Shown here in pieces: positions 45,180 to 54,299 of a stretch of DNA of 64,000 nucleotides. The DNA is from Versatilivorator sp963663845. Lineage in GTDB: Bacteria; Acidobacteriota; Terriglobia; Versatilivoradales; Versatilivoraceae. The DNA is taken from contig OY760650.2 in the NCBI GenBank assembly GCA_963663845.2, forward strand, positions 930,001 through 994,000, given 5' to 3'. A program made the position numbers and the translations under genes. The notes beneath the pieces were generated by a model. That model saw nothing but the letters and a program-made list of their open reading frames with translations, was not told the origin of the DNA and made no database searches. Position 1 is the stretch's first letter. Each line of letters starts with the position of its first letter.

Positions 45180-47735
45180 CTATTCGATGCGTCCACTGCT
45201 GTCAACTGGCGGCGGAGGGACGAGATCCGGACCGGCGGCAGGCGGGCGCTCACCCCAAAACCGCGCCAGTTCAGCCTCATAGGCCGTGGAGACCAGCTCG
45301 GCCGGAGAGGTCTCGTACCAGTCCCCGGGGAAGAGGCTCATGTAGTTTTCGTATCGGAACCGCTGGCCGATGAGCACGATGACTCCCCGATCGGTCTCGG
45401 AGCGGATGACTCGCCCCGCCGACTGCACCACCCGGTTCATCCCGGGGAACAGGCAGGCGTACTCGAAGCCCCGGCCGTACTGCTCTTCAAAGTATTGCCG
45501 CGCGAGGTCGAGCTCGCGGCCGACCCGGGGCAGCGCCGGCCCCACCACGATGACCCCGATGGCCAGATCTCCCGGATAGTCGACGCCCTCGGCGAATATC
45601 CCCCCCTGCACCCCCAACAGCAGGTGGGGCCGGCTGTCGGAGGCGAGCTCCTCCAGGAGCGCGTTGCGGGAATGGTCGCCCATGGTTCTCTTCTGAACCA
45701 GCAGGCGATAGCCCTGCGGACGGAGATGGGGCCGCACCGCGCCCAGGAACTCGAAGCTGGGGAAGAAGGCCAGGTAGTTGCCCGGGCGAGCGGCCACCAC
45801 CCGTTCGATGATCCCTCCTACCCGGGGGGCGGTCTTTGCCCGGTGCCGGTAGCGGGTGGAGACCTCGGGGACCACCACCACCTTGCGATTCTCCGGGGGG
45901 AAGGGAGAAGGCAGGGAAAGCAGCCTGGCGTCCGGTTCGAATCCCAGCACGTCCCGGTAGAATTCCAGCGGCGACAGGGTGGCCGACATGGCCACCACCG
46001 AGTGAAAGGCCCGATGCCGCTTCCGGAGCTGCAGGGCGGGATTCAGGCAGAGGATGCGGAGCTGATGGGACCTCCCGGTCTCGTCGTAGAGATGAACGAA
46101 CTCCTCCCCCTCGATCTCCAGCACGGTGCGGAATTCTTCCAGGCCGCGGGCCATTTCCAGGAACTCGTCCTCCCCGCGGGGAAGGGCGCGCCGCTTCGGA
46201 TCCAGCAGGTAGCGGCGCAGCAGATCGTGGAAGCGGTCCCCCAGATCGTCAAAGAAGGACCTGTCCAGGCGGACGGGAAAGGGGTTGCCTTCCGAGCTCT
46301 GGCGGAAGTCGGCGCGCACCTCTCCAAAGTAGGACTCCAGGCGATTCAGACAGTCCACTACGTCCCGGGCGAAGCCGGCGTCTTCTGCTCCGGCATTCTC
46401 CTCCCTCTCCTCGGACCCGAACTCGATGGCGGCCTGGGACGCATCCGCCTTGCCCGCCCGGGCTTGCATCTTGCTCCTGAGAGCGCGAACCCTGCCCAGA
46501 TCCAGCCGGGGGGAGTAGTAGTCCCGAGCCCGCCCATACAGATTGTGGGCCTCGTCGATGATCACCACCGCCGCGCGGCTGTCCCCGGAAAACCGGCGCT
46601 TGAGGCTGATCCTCGGATCGTAGAGGTAGTTGTAGTCGCACACCACCAGGTCGGCTTCCGGCAAGAGTTCCACCGACAGTTCGAAGGGACAGATTTCGTG
46701 CTCCACCGCCCTCTGGTAGACCAGGTCGGGGGTGATCACGGTGAAGTCCGCCAGGCTCCTCCTCAGGTCGCTGCCCTCCAGCTTGCCGTAGAAATCCCGG
46801 GCGTAGGCGCAGCGGGAGGGGTGGCAGCAGACCACGTCGTTGGCGCAGATCTTCTCCTTGGACCGGAGGACCAGGCCGGTGAAGGGACGTCCCGATCCAT
46901 CCTCCCCGCTCCGCGCCTCCTCCCACAGGCTCAGCGTGTCGGCGACAATGCGCTGCTGGGTGGTCTTGGAGGTGAGAAAGAACACCGAGAGGCCGCGGCG
47001 GCGGCTGAACCTCAGGGCGGCGTAAAGCGCTGCCGCCGTCTTGCCGATGCCCGTGGGGGCGGAAGCCAGCAGGGGCCGGCCGGATTGGAGCGCCTCCTCG
47101 ATGGCTTCCGCCAGCTCCGCCTGGCCTTCCCGCATGCAGGGATAGGGGAAGCGCAAGGCCGGCAGGCCCCGGGCCTCCTCCGCCCGGCGGGCGCTTCGCT
47201 GCAGTGGCGCCAGGAGCTCGCGGACCCGGCTTTCCAGAAACCGGTCCATGGCCGGAGCGTCCGGCTCCACCTCCAGGCAGCGGCGGCTCCGGTCGCTGCA
47301 ACTGATGACGACCAGCCGCCCGCGAACTTCATCGGCCGGGTGAGTCTTCATCCAGAGATGGACGTAGACCTTCAACTGCAGCAGGTGGGCCGGGACCACC
47401 GGCGATTCCTCCCCGGCTTCCACCGGACCCAGCCTCGACTTGACCTCCTCCACCACCCAGCCTCCCCGGTCGCGATAGACGCCGTCCAGCCGGCCCTGAA
47501 TCGTCACCCGGCATCGGTCGACCTCGAACTGGTAACCCAAGGGCGCCTCGGTCCGGTACCCGGGGAAAGCACGGGACTGGGCCGACTGATACTCCTGGTG
47601 GACTTCCCTGCCCAGCTCGCCCCGCAGATCCCGCAAGGGGACCAGGTTGAGGCTTCCGGAGCCGGCCGGTTCGGCGCAGAGGTCGCCCACGCTCAGGGTC
47701 AGGGTGCGCTGCCGGGGGTCGAATCTGACCGTCAT
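45180..47735 (-). CDS. XPD/DinG-family helicase with N-terminal PD-(D/E)XK nuclease-like domain
   Basis: An 851-residue superfamily 2 helicase. Residues ~50-150 hold a Cas4/RecB-like nuclease pattern (FEVDRCRVTIQGRLDGVY ... WVVEEVKSR, with the D and ExK residues). The helicase core has SAPTGIGKT (Walker A), the four-cysteine iron-sulfur cluster region (ICANDVVCCHPSRCAYARDF), VIIDEAHNL (DEAH) and, near the C-terminus, SAGRVIRSETDRGVIVLIGQR. It would unwind DNA 5'-3', perhaps coupled to nicking or end trimming. It lies 15 bp before an oxidoreductase gene of unrelated function, so context does not help. The nuclease fold is inferred from a short motif. Confidence 0.82.
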   Translation of the reverse strand: MTVRFDPRQRTLTLSVGDLCAEPAGSGSLNLVPLRDLRGELGREVHQEYQSAQSRAFPGYRTEAPLGYQFEVDRCRVTIQGRLDGVYRDRGGWVVEEVKSRLGPVEAGEESPVVPAHLLQLKVYVHLWMKTHPADEVRGRLVVISCSDRSRRCLEVEPDAPAMDRFLESRVRELLAPLQRSARRAEEARGLPALRFPYPCMREGQAELAEAIEEALQSGRPLLASAPTGIGKTAAALYAALRFSRRRGLSVFFLTSKTTQQRIVADTLSLWEEARSGEDGSGRPFTGLVLRSKEKICANDVVCCHPSRCAYARDFYGKLEGSDLRRSLADFTVITPDLVYQRAVEHEICPFELSVELLPEADLVVCDYNYLYDPRISLKRRFSGDSRAAVVIIDEAHNLYGRARDYYSPRLDLGRVRALRSKMQARAGKADASQAAIEFGSEEREENAGAEDAGFARDVVDCLNRLESYFGEVRADFRQSSEGNPFPVRLDRSFFDDLGDRFHDLLRRYLLDPKRRALPRGEDEFLEMARGLEEFRTVLEIEGEEFVHLYDETGRSHQLRILCLNPALQLRKRHRAFHSVVAMSATLSPLEFYRDVLGFEPDARLLSLPSPFPPENRKVVVVPEVSTRYRHRAKTAPRVGGIIERVVAARPGNYLAFFPSFEFLGAVRPHLRPQGYRLLVQKRTMGDHSRNALLEELASDSRPHLLLGVQGGIFAEGVDYPGDLAIGVIVVGPALPRVGRELDLARQYFEEQYGRGFEYACLFPGMNRVVQSAGRVIRSETDRGVIVLIGQRFRYENYMSLFPGDWYETSPAELVSTAYEAELARFWGERPPAAGPDLVPPPPVDSSGRIE

Positions 47736-47749
47736 GTCTCAGACCCTGT

Positions 47750-48907
47750 TCAGGAAAGGTAGCGCTCCAGACTCTTGAGCTCGTCGGCGGAATAGGGGTG
47801 TTCGAAGGCGCTGTCGGAGGGAAAACCCTGCTTCTTGAGAGAAAGCGAGGGAGGCGGGATTTCCCAACCTTCTATCTCCTTGCGGCTCACGGGAGCCCCC
47901 CCGCCCTCCAGGACGGACTTGAAACCCATCAGGAACATGGTGGCCTTCTCCAGCAGGTCGTCGCCCTGCTCGGGAGCGGTCCGTTTCACAATCATCTCCT
48001 GAATGACCAGTTGCATGGCATTCCAGGTGTTGTAGCGAAACCACCCGGGACTGGCGGGAATCTTGCCCTCGAAATCTCCGGAACGATCCCCGAACAGCCT
48101 CAGGTAGGCCTGGCCGTCCATGTCCGACTGCAGGTGGAGCTGCCCATAGAAGAAGCGGCCCTCCCGGTCCTCGTGGACGAAACTCAGCGCCCCGGGCGGC
48201 TTTCGCCAGTCGGGCGTCAGGTAGGAGGCCTGAAGGCACTTCCCCCGGCCCTTTTTCCGTTCCTCTCGCAAGACGGCGGCGATGTAGTAGATCCCATGGA
48301 CGCCGTGGGTGTAGTAATCGCTCATCGAATTGTGAGCCGCATAGCCCAGGATACGGGGCATCCTGGAGGCCTTGTCCTGCAAATCCCCAACGCTCTCGGC
48401 GAATTCCCAGGTGGAACTGCTCATCAGCGGCGCCTGTCCCTGGCGAGCCGCCTCGACGATCAGCCTGGCTTTCTCGATGGAAGTCGAGAAGGGGCGATTC
48501 ACGAAGGTCGGCATTCCCGCCAGCAGAAAGGGACGGGCCAGCAGGTGGTAGAGGGAGACCGCGGGCATGGCGTCGATGTAGACCCCGTCCACCGTCCCGA
48601 CCATGTCCTCGAGGTTGCTGACGGTCTCGACACCCGGGAAGCGTTCCGCGAATCCAGCGGCAAAATCGGGCCGGAAGCTCCAGACCTTGGTGATGACCAT
48701 GCCGTTGGTCCGCATCCCGCCGGGCGCCGGGTTCATGGTATCGGCCCAGACAGCCTGGGCATGACTGCCGTGAGCCACCACCATGCCGATCTCCACCAGG
48801 TCCTGCACGCTCCGCTGCCGACCGGCCGCCCCAAGGCCACCCGACAACAGGGAACCCGTCGCCAACCCGGTCCCTGAAACCTGTTTCAGAAAAGTGCGAC
48901 GTTGCAT
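47750..48907 (-). CDS. Gfo/Idh/MocA-type oxidoreductase-like protein with Tat-like signal
   Basis: A 385-residue exported protein. It begins MQRRTFLKQVSGTGLATGSLLSGGLG, a twin-arginine-type signal (RRTFLKQ). The body resembles acidobacterial and planctomycete Gfo/Idh/MocA-like proteins: GVETVSNLEDMVGTVDGVYIDAMPAVSLYHLLARPFLLAGMPTFVNRPFSTSIEKARLIVEAA, where the PTFVNRP Asn stands in for the usual EKP Lys. The dinucleotide GxGxxG is not clear, so NAD(P) binding and activity are uncertain. ATG 48907 has AAGGAGG 6 nt upstream. The 240-bp upstream region is a shared repeat leader (module F). Confidence 0.7.
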   Translation of the reverse strand: MQRRTFLKQVSGTGLATGSLLSGGLGAAGRQRSVQDLVEIGMVVAHGSHAQAVWADTMNPAPGGMRTNGMVITKVWSFRPDFAAGFAERFPGVETVSNLEDMVGTVDGVYIDAMPAVSLYHLLARPFLLAGMPTFVNRPFSTSIEKARLIVEAARQGQAPLMSSSTWEFAESVGDLQDKASRMPRILGYAAHNSMSDYYTHGVHGIYYIAAVLREERKKGRGKCLQASYLTPDWRKPPGALSFVHEDREGRFFYGQLHLQSDMDGQAYLRLFGDRSGDFEGKIPASPGWFRYNTWNAMQLVIQEMIVKRTAPEQGDDLLEKATMFLMGFKSVLEGGGAPVSRKEIEGWEIPPPSLSLKKQGFPSDSAFEHPYSADELKSLERYLS

Positions 48908-48929
48908 GGGAACCTCCTTGCTTGGCACG

Positions 48930-49145
48930 CTCGTGTTTCGCCCCTTATGAACCGCCCTGTCGCATGGGACGTCGGCGCGCTTAAGTGACAAGTGAAGAGT
49001 GAAGAGTGGAGAGCTATTTGATCGAAACGCAAAGCAACTGGTCGGTCTCGGTGCAGTCCTTCCAATAAGCGCAGTCAGGTCACCAAGTGCTTGCCTGTTC
49101 CGGAAACCCTCGGCTCTCCACTCTCCACTCTTCACTCTCCACTTG
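48930..49145. repeat. Inverted heptad-array module F, shared leader element
   Basis: Left arm 48983-49012 (AAGTGAAGAGTGAAGAGTGG), right arm 49110-49145 (the complement, CTCCACTCTTCACTCTCC). The core and the side near the oxidoreductase start (48930-49085) align with 53519-53690: both have TTTCGCCC-TTATG, GTCGxATGGGAC, GGCGCGC and CAGTCCTTC-AATAAG blocks. It ends about 20 bp before the ribosome site. Confidence 0.75.
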
Positions 49146-49147
49146 CC

Positions 49148-49479
49148 TCAATCCAGGCCCAGCCCACTCGACCACTCCGCCAGGAGTTGCCGGGTGACAC
49201 CGGCCCCGCCGCACACCACCACCAGCACGGTCTCGGCTCCCAGCAGCGGTTCCGCCCGGTCGTAGACTCCCGCCAGGGCGGCGCCGCAGGCCGGCTCCAC
49301 CAGCAGCCGGTGGTCGTCTGCGAAGCGCAGCACCGCCCCCACGGCGGCCCGGTCCGACACCACCCAGGGGAGGACCCTGTGGGCTGCAAGGCCTCCAGCT
49401 TGAGCCAGACCCGCGCCCCCAGCCGCGCGCCGAGGGGCCGGGACTCCCACAGAGGCGTTTGTCGATGGAGCGGCTTCAT
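49148..49479 (-). pseudogene. L-serine/threonine dehydratase remnant with internal deletion
   Basis: Only the two ends of a PLP-dependent serine dehydratase remain. The ATG at 49479 begins MKPLHRQTPLWESRPLGA then VWLKLEALQPTGS, where the Schiff-base Lys (SFK) should follow. Instead the frame jumps to VVSDRAAVGAVLRFADDHRLLVEPACGAALAGVYD and VLVVVCGG in another frame, which matches the C-terminal part of animal-type L-serine dehydratase. About 200 residues including the catalytic Lys are lost, plus a frameshift at about 49380. The ATG overlaps the hydrolase stop (ATGA-type), so it was once the last gene of that operon. Confidence 0.8.
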
Positions 49480-51398
49480 CGGGATTGCCCCTCGGGAACG
49501 ACCGGCAGGATGAGGTGGGAGGGCCGGGCGGCGTCCAGGTAGACCCTGTTGCGGGCCGCCTGGGAGCGGGTGTGCCGTCCCATGGGCTCGCCGGTGTTGG
49601 GGTTGACGTCGAAGCGAGGGAAATTGCTGCTGGAAACGTCCACTCGAATCCGATGGCCGGCCTTGAAGCAGTTGCTGGTCGGCGGCAGCTCGATCTCGAT
49701 GGCATGGACCTCGCCGGGCCGCAGGAGCTCTTCCCTCTCGAACCCGTTGCGGTAGCGAACCCGGAGGATTCCGTCCACCAGGTTCAGATCGTAGCCCTCC
49801 GGATAGTCCGGGTTGGGAGGGTAGACGTCCAGGAGCTTGACCGTAAAGTCGGTATCGGGAGCGCTGGAGGCAATCCACAGCCTGGCGCTGATGGGGCCGG
49901 TCACCTCGACGTCCGCCTGAAGGGGAGGCGTCTGAAAGACCAGCACGTCCGCCCGCTGCGACAGGCGAGGGAACGGGGGGCGGCAGGCGAACAGCCCGGG
50001 CTGCTCTTTCTGGTCGGCGGCGCCTTCGGTCACCAGGCTGCGCATCCGGGCCCGGGCGGGGATGAACCCGGACCAGGGCGACCGGGCCAGCTCCCCCAGG
50101 GGAGCCAACTCGAAGATGCTGGTCATGGCCCCGGCAATGGTGGGCACGGGATGGGAGGGGTCGAAGGTGAAGCCGGCGGGCGCCTCGCCCGGAGGCGGCG
50201 GGGAGGGACTCAGCCCGCCGCCGCTGCGCAGGTAATAGGCGCGGTAGCGCGTGCGGGCCAGGGGCCACTCGTTTTCGCAGCGCCACTCCCCTCCATGGCT
50301 CAACCGCCCCTCTTCGGTCTTGCGGCCGCTGCCGCCGCCCATTCTGAAGAGGCGCACCGGGGGACCGGAGTCCGGCGGAAGAGGCGGGTCCTTCAGCCAG
50401 CCTTCGAACCAGGAGAGCCGTTCCCGGTTGTAGCGGTCGCGTCCCCAGGCCGCCTCGGAGCCGAAATCGACCTCTCCCGCAAAGGAATAGCCGGCGCGCA
50501 TGCCCCCGTGAGTCCAGGGACCCATGACCAGCCGCTGCGGCGACCGGTTCTGCCGGGCCATGGCCGCGTAGTAGCGGGTGGTGGCGATGGCGAAGGGATC
50601 GTACCAGCCGCCGCTGTAGGTGCCCGGGATGTCGGCGTGGCGCTGAAAGTGCGGCTCGAAATCGTTGCTTTCGAGTCGCCAGAACTCGTCGTAAGCCCCC
50701 CGGCGATAGTAGTTCAGCAGGGTCTTTTCCAGGTTGGGGACCGCCGCCAGCGGGGTCTCTCCCGGCTGGAACGGCGTCCGGCGGACCCAGTCCCCCATCC
50801 GCTCCATGCCCTGCAGCACCTGCTGCCGGGCCGCCGGGTCGTCCCGGATTTCCTGGGCGTCACAGGCGTGCAGGAAGAGGGCGCCGAACATGTGGAGTTG
50901 CATGGCTCCGCCCCAGCGCACCTGGTGGGCATAGCTGTTGGTGGGGCTGACGTCGGGCCAGATGGCCCGCAGGTGGGGCGGGCGGTAGAGGGCCATGTGG
51001 GTCTGGACCAGGGCCAGATGGGAGCTGCCCATGGCGCCCACCCGGCCGTTCGACCAGGGCTGGGCCGCCATCCACTCCACCGTGTCGTAGCCGTCGGTGC
51101 CCGCCGTTTCGTTGACGGTGTGGAAATACTGGCCCGTTCCCTCGGATCGGTGTCGGCCGCGCAGGTCCTGCAGCACCAGCACGAACCCTTTCGGCGTGAA
51201 GCAGTGGGCCACTTCTTCGATGAGCCATTCCGCCTGCTTGTCGTAGGAGGTGCGCACCAGCAGGGCCGGAAAGGGACCCGGCAGCATCTCTCCGTCTCGG
51301 GCCGGCCGGTAGACGTCGGCGGCCAGGCGCACTCCGTCCCGCATGGGGATCATCTGATCCTTGAAGAGGGCCACCTGGTATGGCTCGAAAGGTCCCAT
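49476..51398 (-). CDS. CocE/NonD-type serine hydrolase (X-Pro dipeptidyl-peptidase S15 fold)
   Basis: A 640-residue alpha/beta-hydrolase. N-terminal part: MIPMRDGVRLAADVYRPA, RTSYDK, LVLQDLRGRHRSEG, the nucleophile elbow MGSSHLALVQ, SGGWYDPFAIATTRYY and GPWTHGG with the likely His. The C-terminal jelly roll (ADVEVTGPISARLWIASSAPDTDFTVKLLDVYPPNPDYPEGYDLNLVDGILRVRYR) is typical of CocE/PepX_C. It probably hydrolyses an ester or amide. Its ATG overlaps the hyuA stop (TGATG), and its stop overlaps the dead dehydratase, so it is part of the hyu operon and may act on the same substrate. No signal peptide seen. Confidence 0.82.
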   Translation of the reverse strand: MGPFEPYQVALFKDQMIPMRDGVRLAADVYRPARDGEMLPGPFPALLVRTSYDKQAEWLIEEVAHCFTPKGFVLVLQDLRGRHRSEGTGQYFHTVNETAGTDGYDTVEWMAAQPWSNGRVGAMGSSHLALVQTHMALYRPPHLRAIWPDVSPTNSYAHQVRWGGAMQLHMFGALFLHACDAQEIRDDPAARQQVLQGMERMGDWVRRTPFQPGETPLAAVPNLEKTLLNYYRRGAYDEFWRLESNDFEPHFQRHADIPGTYSGGWYDPFAIATTRYYAAMARQNRSPQRLVMGPWTHGGMRAGYSFAGEVDFGSEAAWGRDRYNRERLSWFEGWLKDPPLPPDSGPPVRLFRMGGGSGRKTEEGRLSHGGEWRCENEWPLARTRYRAYYLRSGGGLSPSPPPPGEAPAGFTFDPSHPVPTIAGAMTSIFELAPLGELARSPWSGFIPARARMRSLVTEGAADQKEQPGLFACRPPFPRLSQRADVLVFQTPPLQADVEVTGPISARLWIASSAPDTDFTVKLLDVYPPNPDYPEGYDLNLVDGILRVRYRNGFEREELLRPGEVHAIEIELPPTSNCFKAGHRIRVDVSSSNFPRFDVNPNTGEPMGRHTRSQAARNRVYLDAARPSHLILPVVPEGQSR

Positions 51399-53497
51399 CA
51401 GCGAGGCGCCGGGTTTCTCAGAATCAGGTTGTCGTGGCTGTCCACCTCCGCCAGGCAACCCGGATGGATGACGATGGTGGAGTCCAGCTCCACCACCACG
51501 GCGGGCCCCCCGATCCGGTGTCCCGGCTCCAGCCGGTAGCGGTCATAGAGGGGACAGGGGACGTAGCCGCCGCTTTCGGCAAAATAGACGGAGGGGGTGG
51601 CCTCGAGGGCCGAGGAGAGGTCTCGCCCGGCGGCCTTCCGTCGCCGCAGTCGGGGCTTTCGGATGCGGCCGACGGCCGCCAGCCGGAGGTTGACCAGCTC
51701 GACCGGCTCCTCGGGCGCGCTGAATCCGTTGGTCCGGTCGTGCTCCCGGTGAAACTGCTCGGCCGCCTGCTCGACCGTGGAGGCATCGACGCGGTTCTCG
51801 GCCCAGGGAACACTCAGTTCGTAGCTCTGTCCCACGTAGCGCAGGTCCGCCTGCCACCGGCAGTCGATGTCCCGCGCCGGCACCCCTTCCCTGTCGAGCG
51901 TCTCTCTTCCCTGAGCTTCCAGCCTGCGATAGGTCCCTTCCACGGCGGCCAGGTCGAGCCGGTCCAGCCGCTGGATCAGAGTGGTCGTGAACTCGTGCTT
52001 GAGGTCGGTGACCAGCAACCCCAGCGCCGAGGTGGTCCCCGGACTGGGGGGGATGATGGTGGTGGGCATCTCCATCTCGGCGGCCAGCCGGTTGGCATGC
52101 ACCGGTCCGGCCCCGCCGAAGGCCACCAGGGCGAACCGCCTGGGGTCGTAGCCCCGCTGAACCGAGACCAGCCGCAGGGCGTTCACCATGGCCGCATTGG
52201 CGATCTCCACGATTCCGTGGGCGGCCTCCACCACTCCCATTCCCAGGACATCGGCGCATCTTTCCCGGATGGCCCGGCGGGCCGCCTCCACGTCCAGGGT
52301 GAGCCTGCCGCCCAGGAAGTGGTCCGGCTGCAGTCGTCCCAGAACCAGGTTGGCATCGGTTACGGTGGGCTCGCCGCCCCCCTGTCCGTAGCAGACGGGA
52401 CCGGGCTCGGCGCCGGCGCTTCGGGGCCCCACCCGAAGGATTCCGCCCGAGTCCACCCAGGCGATGGACCCGCCGCCGGCTCCAATCTCCACCAGGTCGA
52501 TCACGGGGGTGCGGATGGGATAGCCGGACCCTCGCTGGGCGCCGGTCCCGGCCTGAGCCGAGGAGCCCACCTCGTAGTCCTTGGTGATCCCGGGAGTCCC
52601 GTCCCGGATCAGTCCCACCTTGGCGGTGGTGCCCCCCATGTCGAAGGAGATGAGGTCGGGAAAGCTCAACTCCTTACCCAGGTAGGCTGCCGAGATGACT
52701 CCGGCGGCAGGCCCGGACTCCACCATGAACACGGGCCGGCGCCGGCCTTCGTCAAAGGTGAAGACCCCGCCGCTGCTCTGCATCAACAGCAGTTCGGCCT
52801 CCACCCCTTCCTGGCGCAGTTGACTCTCGATGCGCTGCAGGTAACGGGCCACCACCGGCTGGATGGCGGCGTTGATGACGGTGGTGCTGGCCCGGAAGTA
52901 CTCGCGGAACTCGGGAGCCACCTCGCTGGACAGGGAGAGAGGGACCTGCGGCAGGGCCTGCCGCAGAATCCGCCCCACCCGCTGCTCGTGTTCCGGGTTG
53001 GCGTAGGCGTGAAGCAGGCAGACGGCAATCGATTCCACTCCCTCCACGGCCAGCCGAGCGGCCACCCGGGCCACGGCCGATTCATCCAGGGGCGTCACCA
53101 CCTGCCCCCGGGCATCCAGGCGCTCGGGGACCCCGAAACAGAGGTAACGGGGCACCAGCGGCCGGGGCTTCTCGAACTGGAGGTCGTAGAGGCTGGGACG
53201 AATCTGGCGGGCGATCTCCAGAAGATCTCGAAAACCCTCGGTGGTGACGAAGCCGGTGCGGGCGATGGCGCCCTCGATGATGGCGTTGGTGGCCACGGTG
53301 GTCCCGTGCACCAGGGTGGTCACCTGGCCGGGTTCGACGCCGTTTTCGCCCAGAATTCGGTGAGCGGCTTCCAGCAGGGCCTTCGAATGGTCCCCGGGCG
53401 TGGAGGGGACCTTGCCGATCCGAATCTCACCGGTGGCGTCGTTGATCAGGGTGGCGTCGGTAAAGGTGCCGCCGATGTCGATTCCCAGCCGATAGGC
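51398..53497 (-). CDS. hyuA: N-methylhydantoinase A / oxoprolinase-type subunit HyuA
   Basis: ATP-dependent ring-opening amidohydrolase subunit, 699 residues. The actin-like ATPase opens LGIDIGGTFTDATLI; further segments are VHGTTVATNAIIEG, MQSSGGVFTF, VESGPAAGVISAAYLG, FDMGGTTAKVG and AFGGAGPVHANRLAAEM. GTG 53497, 6 nt after GGAAGGAGG, is the start; TTG 53518 is inside that ribosome site region. Partner hyuB lies upstream on the same strand but 788 bp away, across repeat module G. Substrates in the family include hydantoins, 5-oxoproline and acetone; this one is open. Confidence 0.9.
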   Translation of the reverse strand, partial: AYRLGIDIGGTFTDATLINDATGEIRIGKVPSTPGDHSKALLEAAHRILGENGVEPGQVTTLVHGTTVATNAIIEGAIARTGFVTTEGFRDLLEIARQIRPSLYDLQFEKPRPLVPRYLCFGVPERLDARGQVVTPLDESAVARVAARLAVEGVESIAVCLLHAYANPEHEQRVGRILRQALPQVPLSLSSEVAPEFREYFRASTTVINAAIQPVVARYLQRIESQLRQEGVEAELLLMQSSGGVFTFDEGRRRPVFMVESGPAAGVISAAYLGKELSFPDLISFDMGGTTAKVGLIRDGTPGITKDYEVGSSAQAGTGAQRGSGYPIRTPVIDLVEIGAGGGSIAWVDSGGILRVGPRSAGAEPGPVCYGQGGGEPTVTDANLVLGRLQPDHFLGGRLTLDVEAARRAIRERCADVLGMGVVEAAHGIVEIANAAMVNALRLVSVQRGYDPRRFALVAFGGAGPVHANRLAAEMEMPTTIIPPSPGTTSALGLLVTDLKHEFTTTLIQRLDRLDLAAVEGTYRRLEAQGRETLDREGVPARDIDCRWQADLRYVGQSYELSVPWAENRVDASTVEQAAEQFHREHDRTNGFSAPEEPVELVNLRLAAVGRIRKPRLRRRKAAGRDLSSALEATPSVYFAESGGYVPCPLYDRYRLEPGHRIGGPAVVVELDSTIVIHPGCLAEVDSHDNLILRNPAPR

Positions 53498-53518
53498 CAC
53501 TGGACCTCCTTCCTGCAA

Positions 53519-54299
53519 CGACCGCTGTTTCGCCCTTTATGGGCCGTCCCGTCGTATGGGACGGCGGCGCGCCTGGGTGAAAAATGAAGTTTGAAGTGAG
53601 AAGTTTGAAGTTTGAAGAGTTGTTCCATCGACACGCAACGCATCTTGTCAGTCTCGGCACAGTCCTTCAAATAAGTGCCGCCCCTGCCCTGCCGGGCAGA
53701 TCATTCGAGGAAGAAACTGTCGATCGAATTTGAAGACGAACCACAAATGGACACAAATAGACACGAATACGGACGAACCTCCTTCAATGACCAGCGGCAC
53801 CACAATGCTTCAGGAACTTTGTACCCTTGGTATGACTTCGTCTTCCTTCGTAGAGCCCCTCGAAATTGGTTGTGACACCTCCCCAATCGACACCTCGTCA
53901 ATCATAAGAGCCACTTGCAAAATTCGGCAGATGGATGTTTACCGAGAATGGCCACAAAAGGCACAAAAACACAAAAAGAACCATCGGATCGGCAAGGCTC
54001 GAGTTCAAGAAACTCGTTTTGTGCCTTTTGTGGTGAATGCCGGAGCCGGTAGGCCGCCTCAATGTCATTCCCGATTGGGAATCTTGCAAATGGCGCATTG
54101 TTGATTGGTGTTCATTCGTGTCCATTCGTGGTTCGTCGTTTTCCTTTGTGGATAACTCTTGTCGGACCTTCGCGCCCCTTCGTGGATAGCTCTTTTTTTG
54201 TTTCAGACAAGTTCATCAGGTGCTAGCTCGTTCCCGAAATCCTCTACCGACCACTCGCCACCCTTCACTCTCCACACTTCTCACTTCAAACTTCGCGAA
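53519..54299. repeat. Nested repeat module G between hyuA and hyuB
   Basis: The 788-bp gap. The outer part is an F-type element: left 53519-53690 and right 54205-54299 match 48930-49090 and 49085-49145; its arrays are TTTGAAG (53580-53620) and the complement CTTCAAA (54270-54295). Inserted inside is a C-type element: arms 53728-53775 and 54105-54165 and a core 53775-53880 like 18531-18640. An inner pair (53945-53985 / 54013-54040) is also complementary. No gene seen. Confidence 0.78.
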
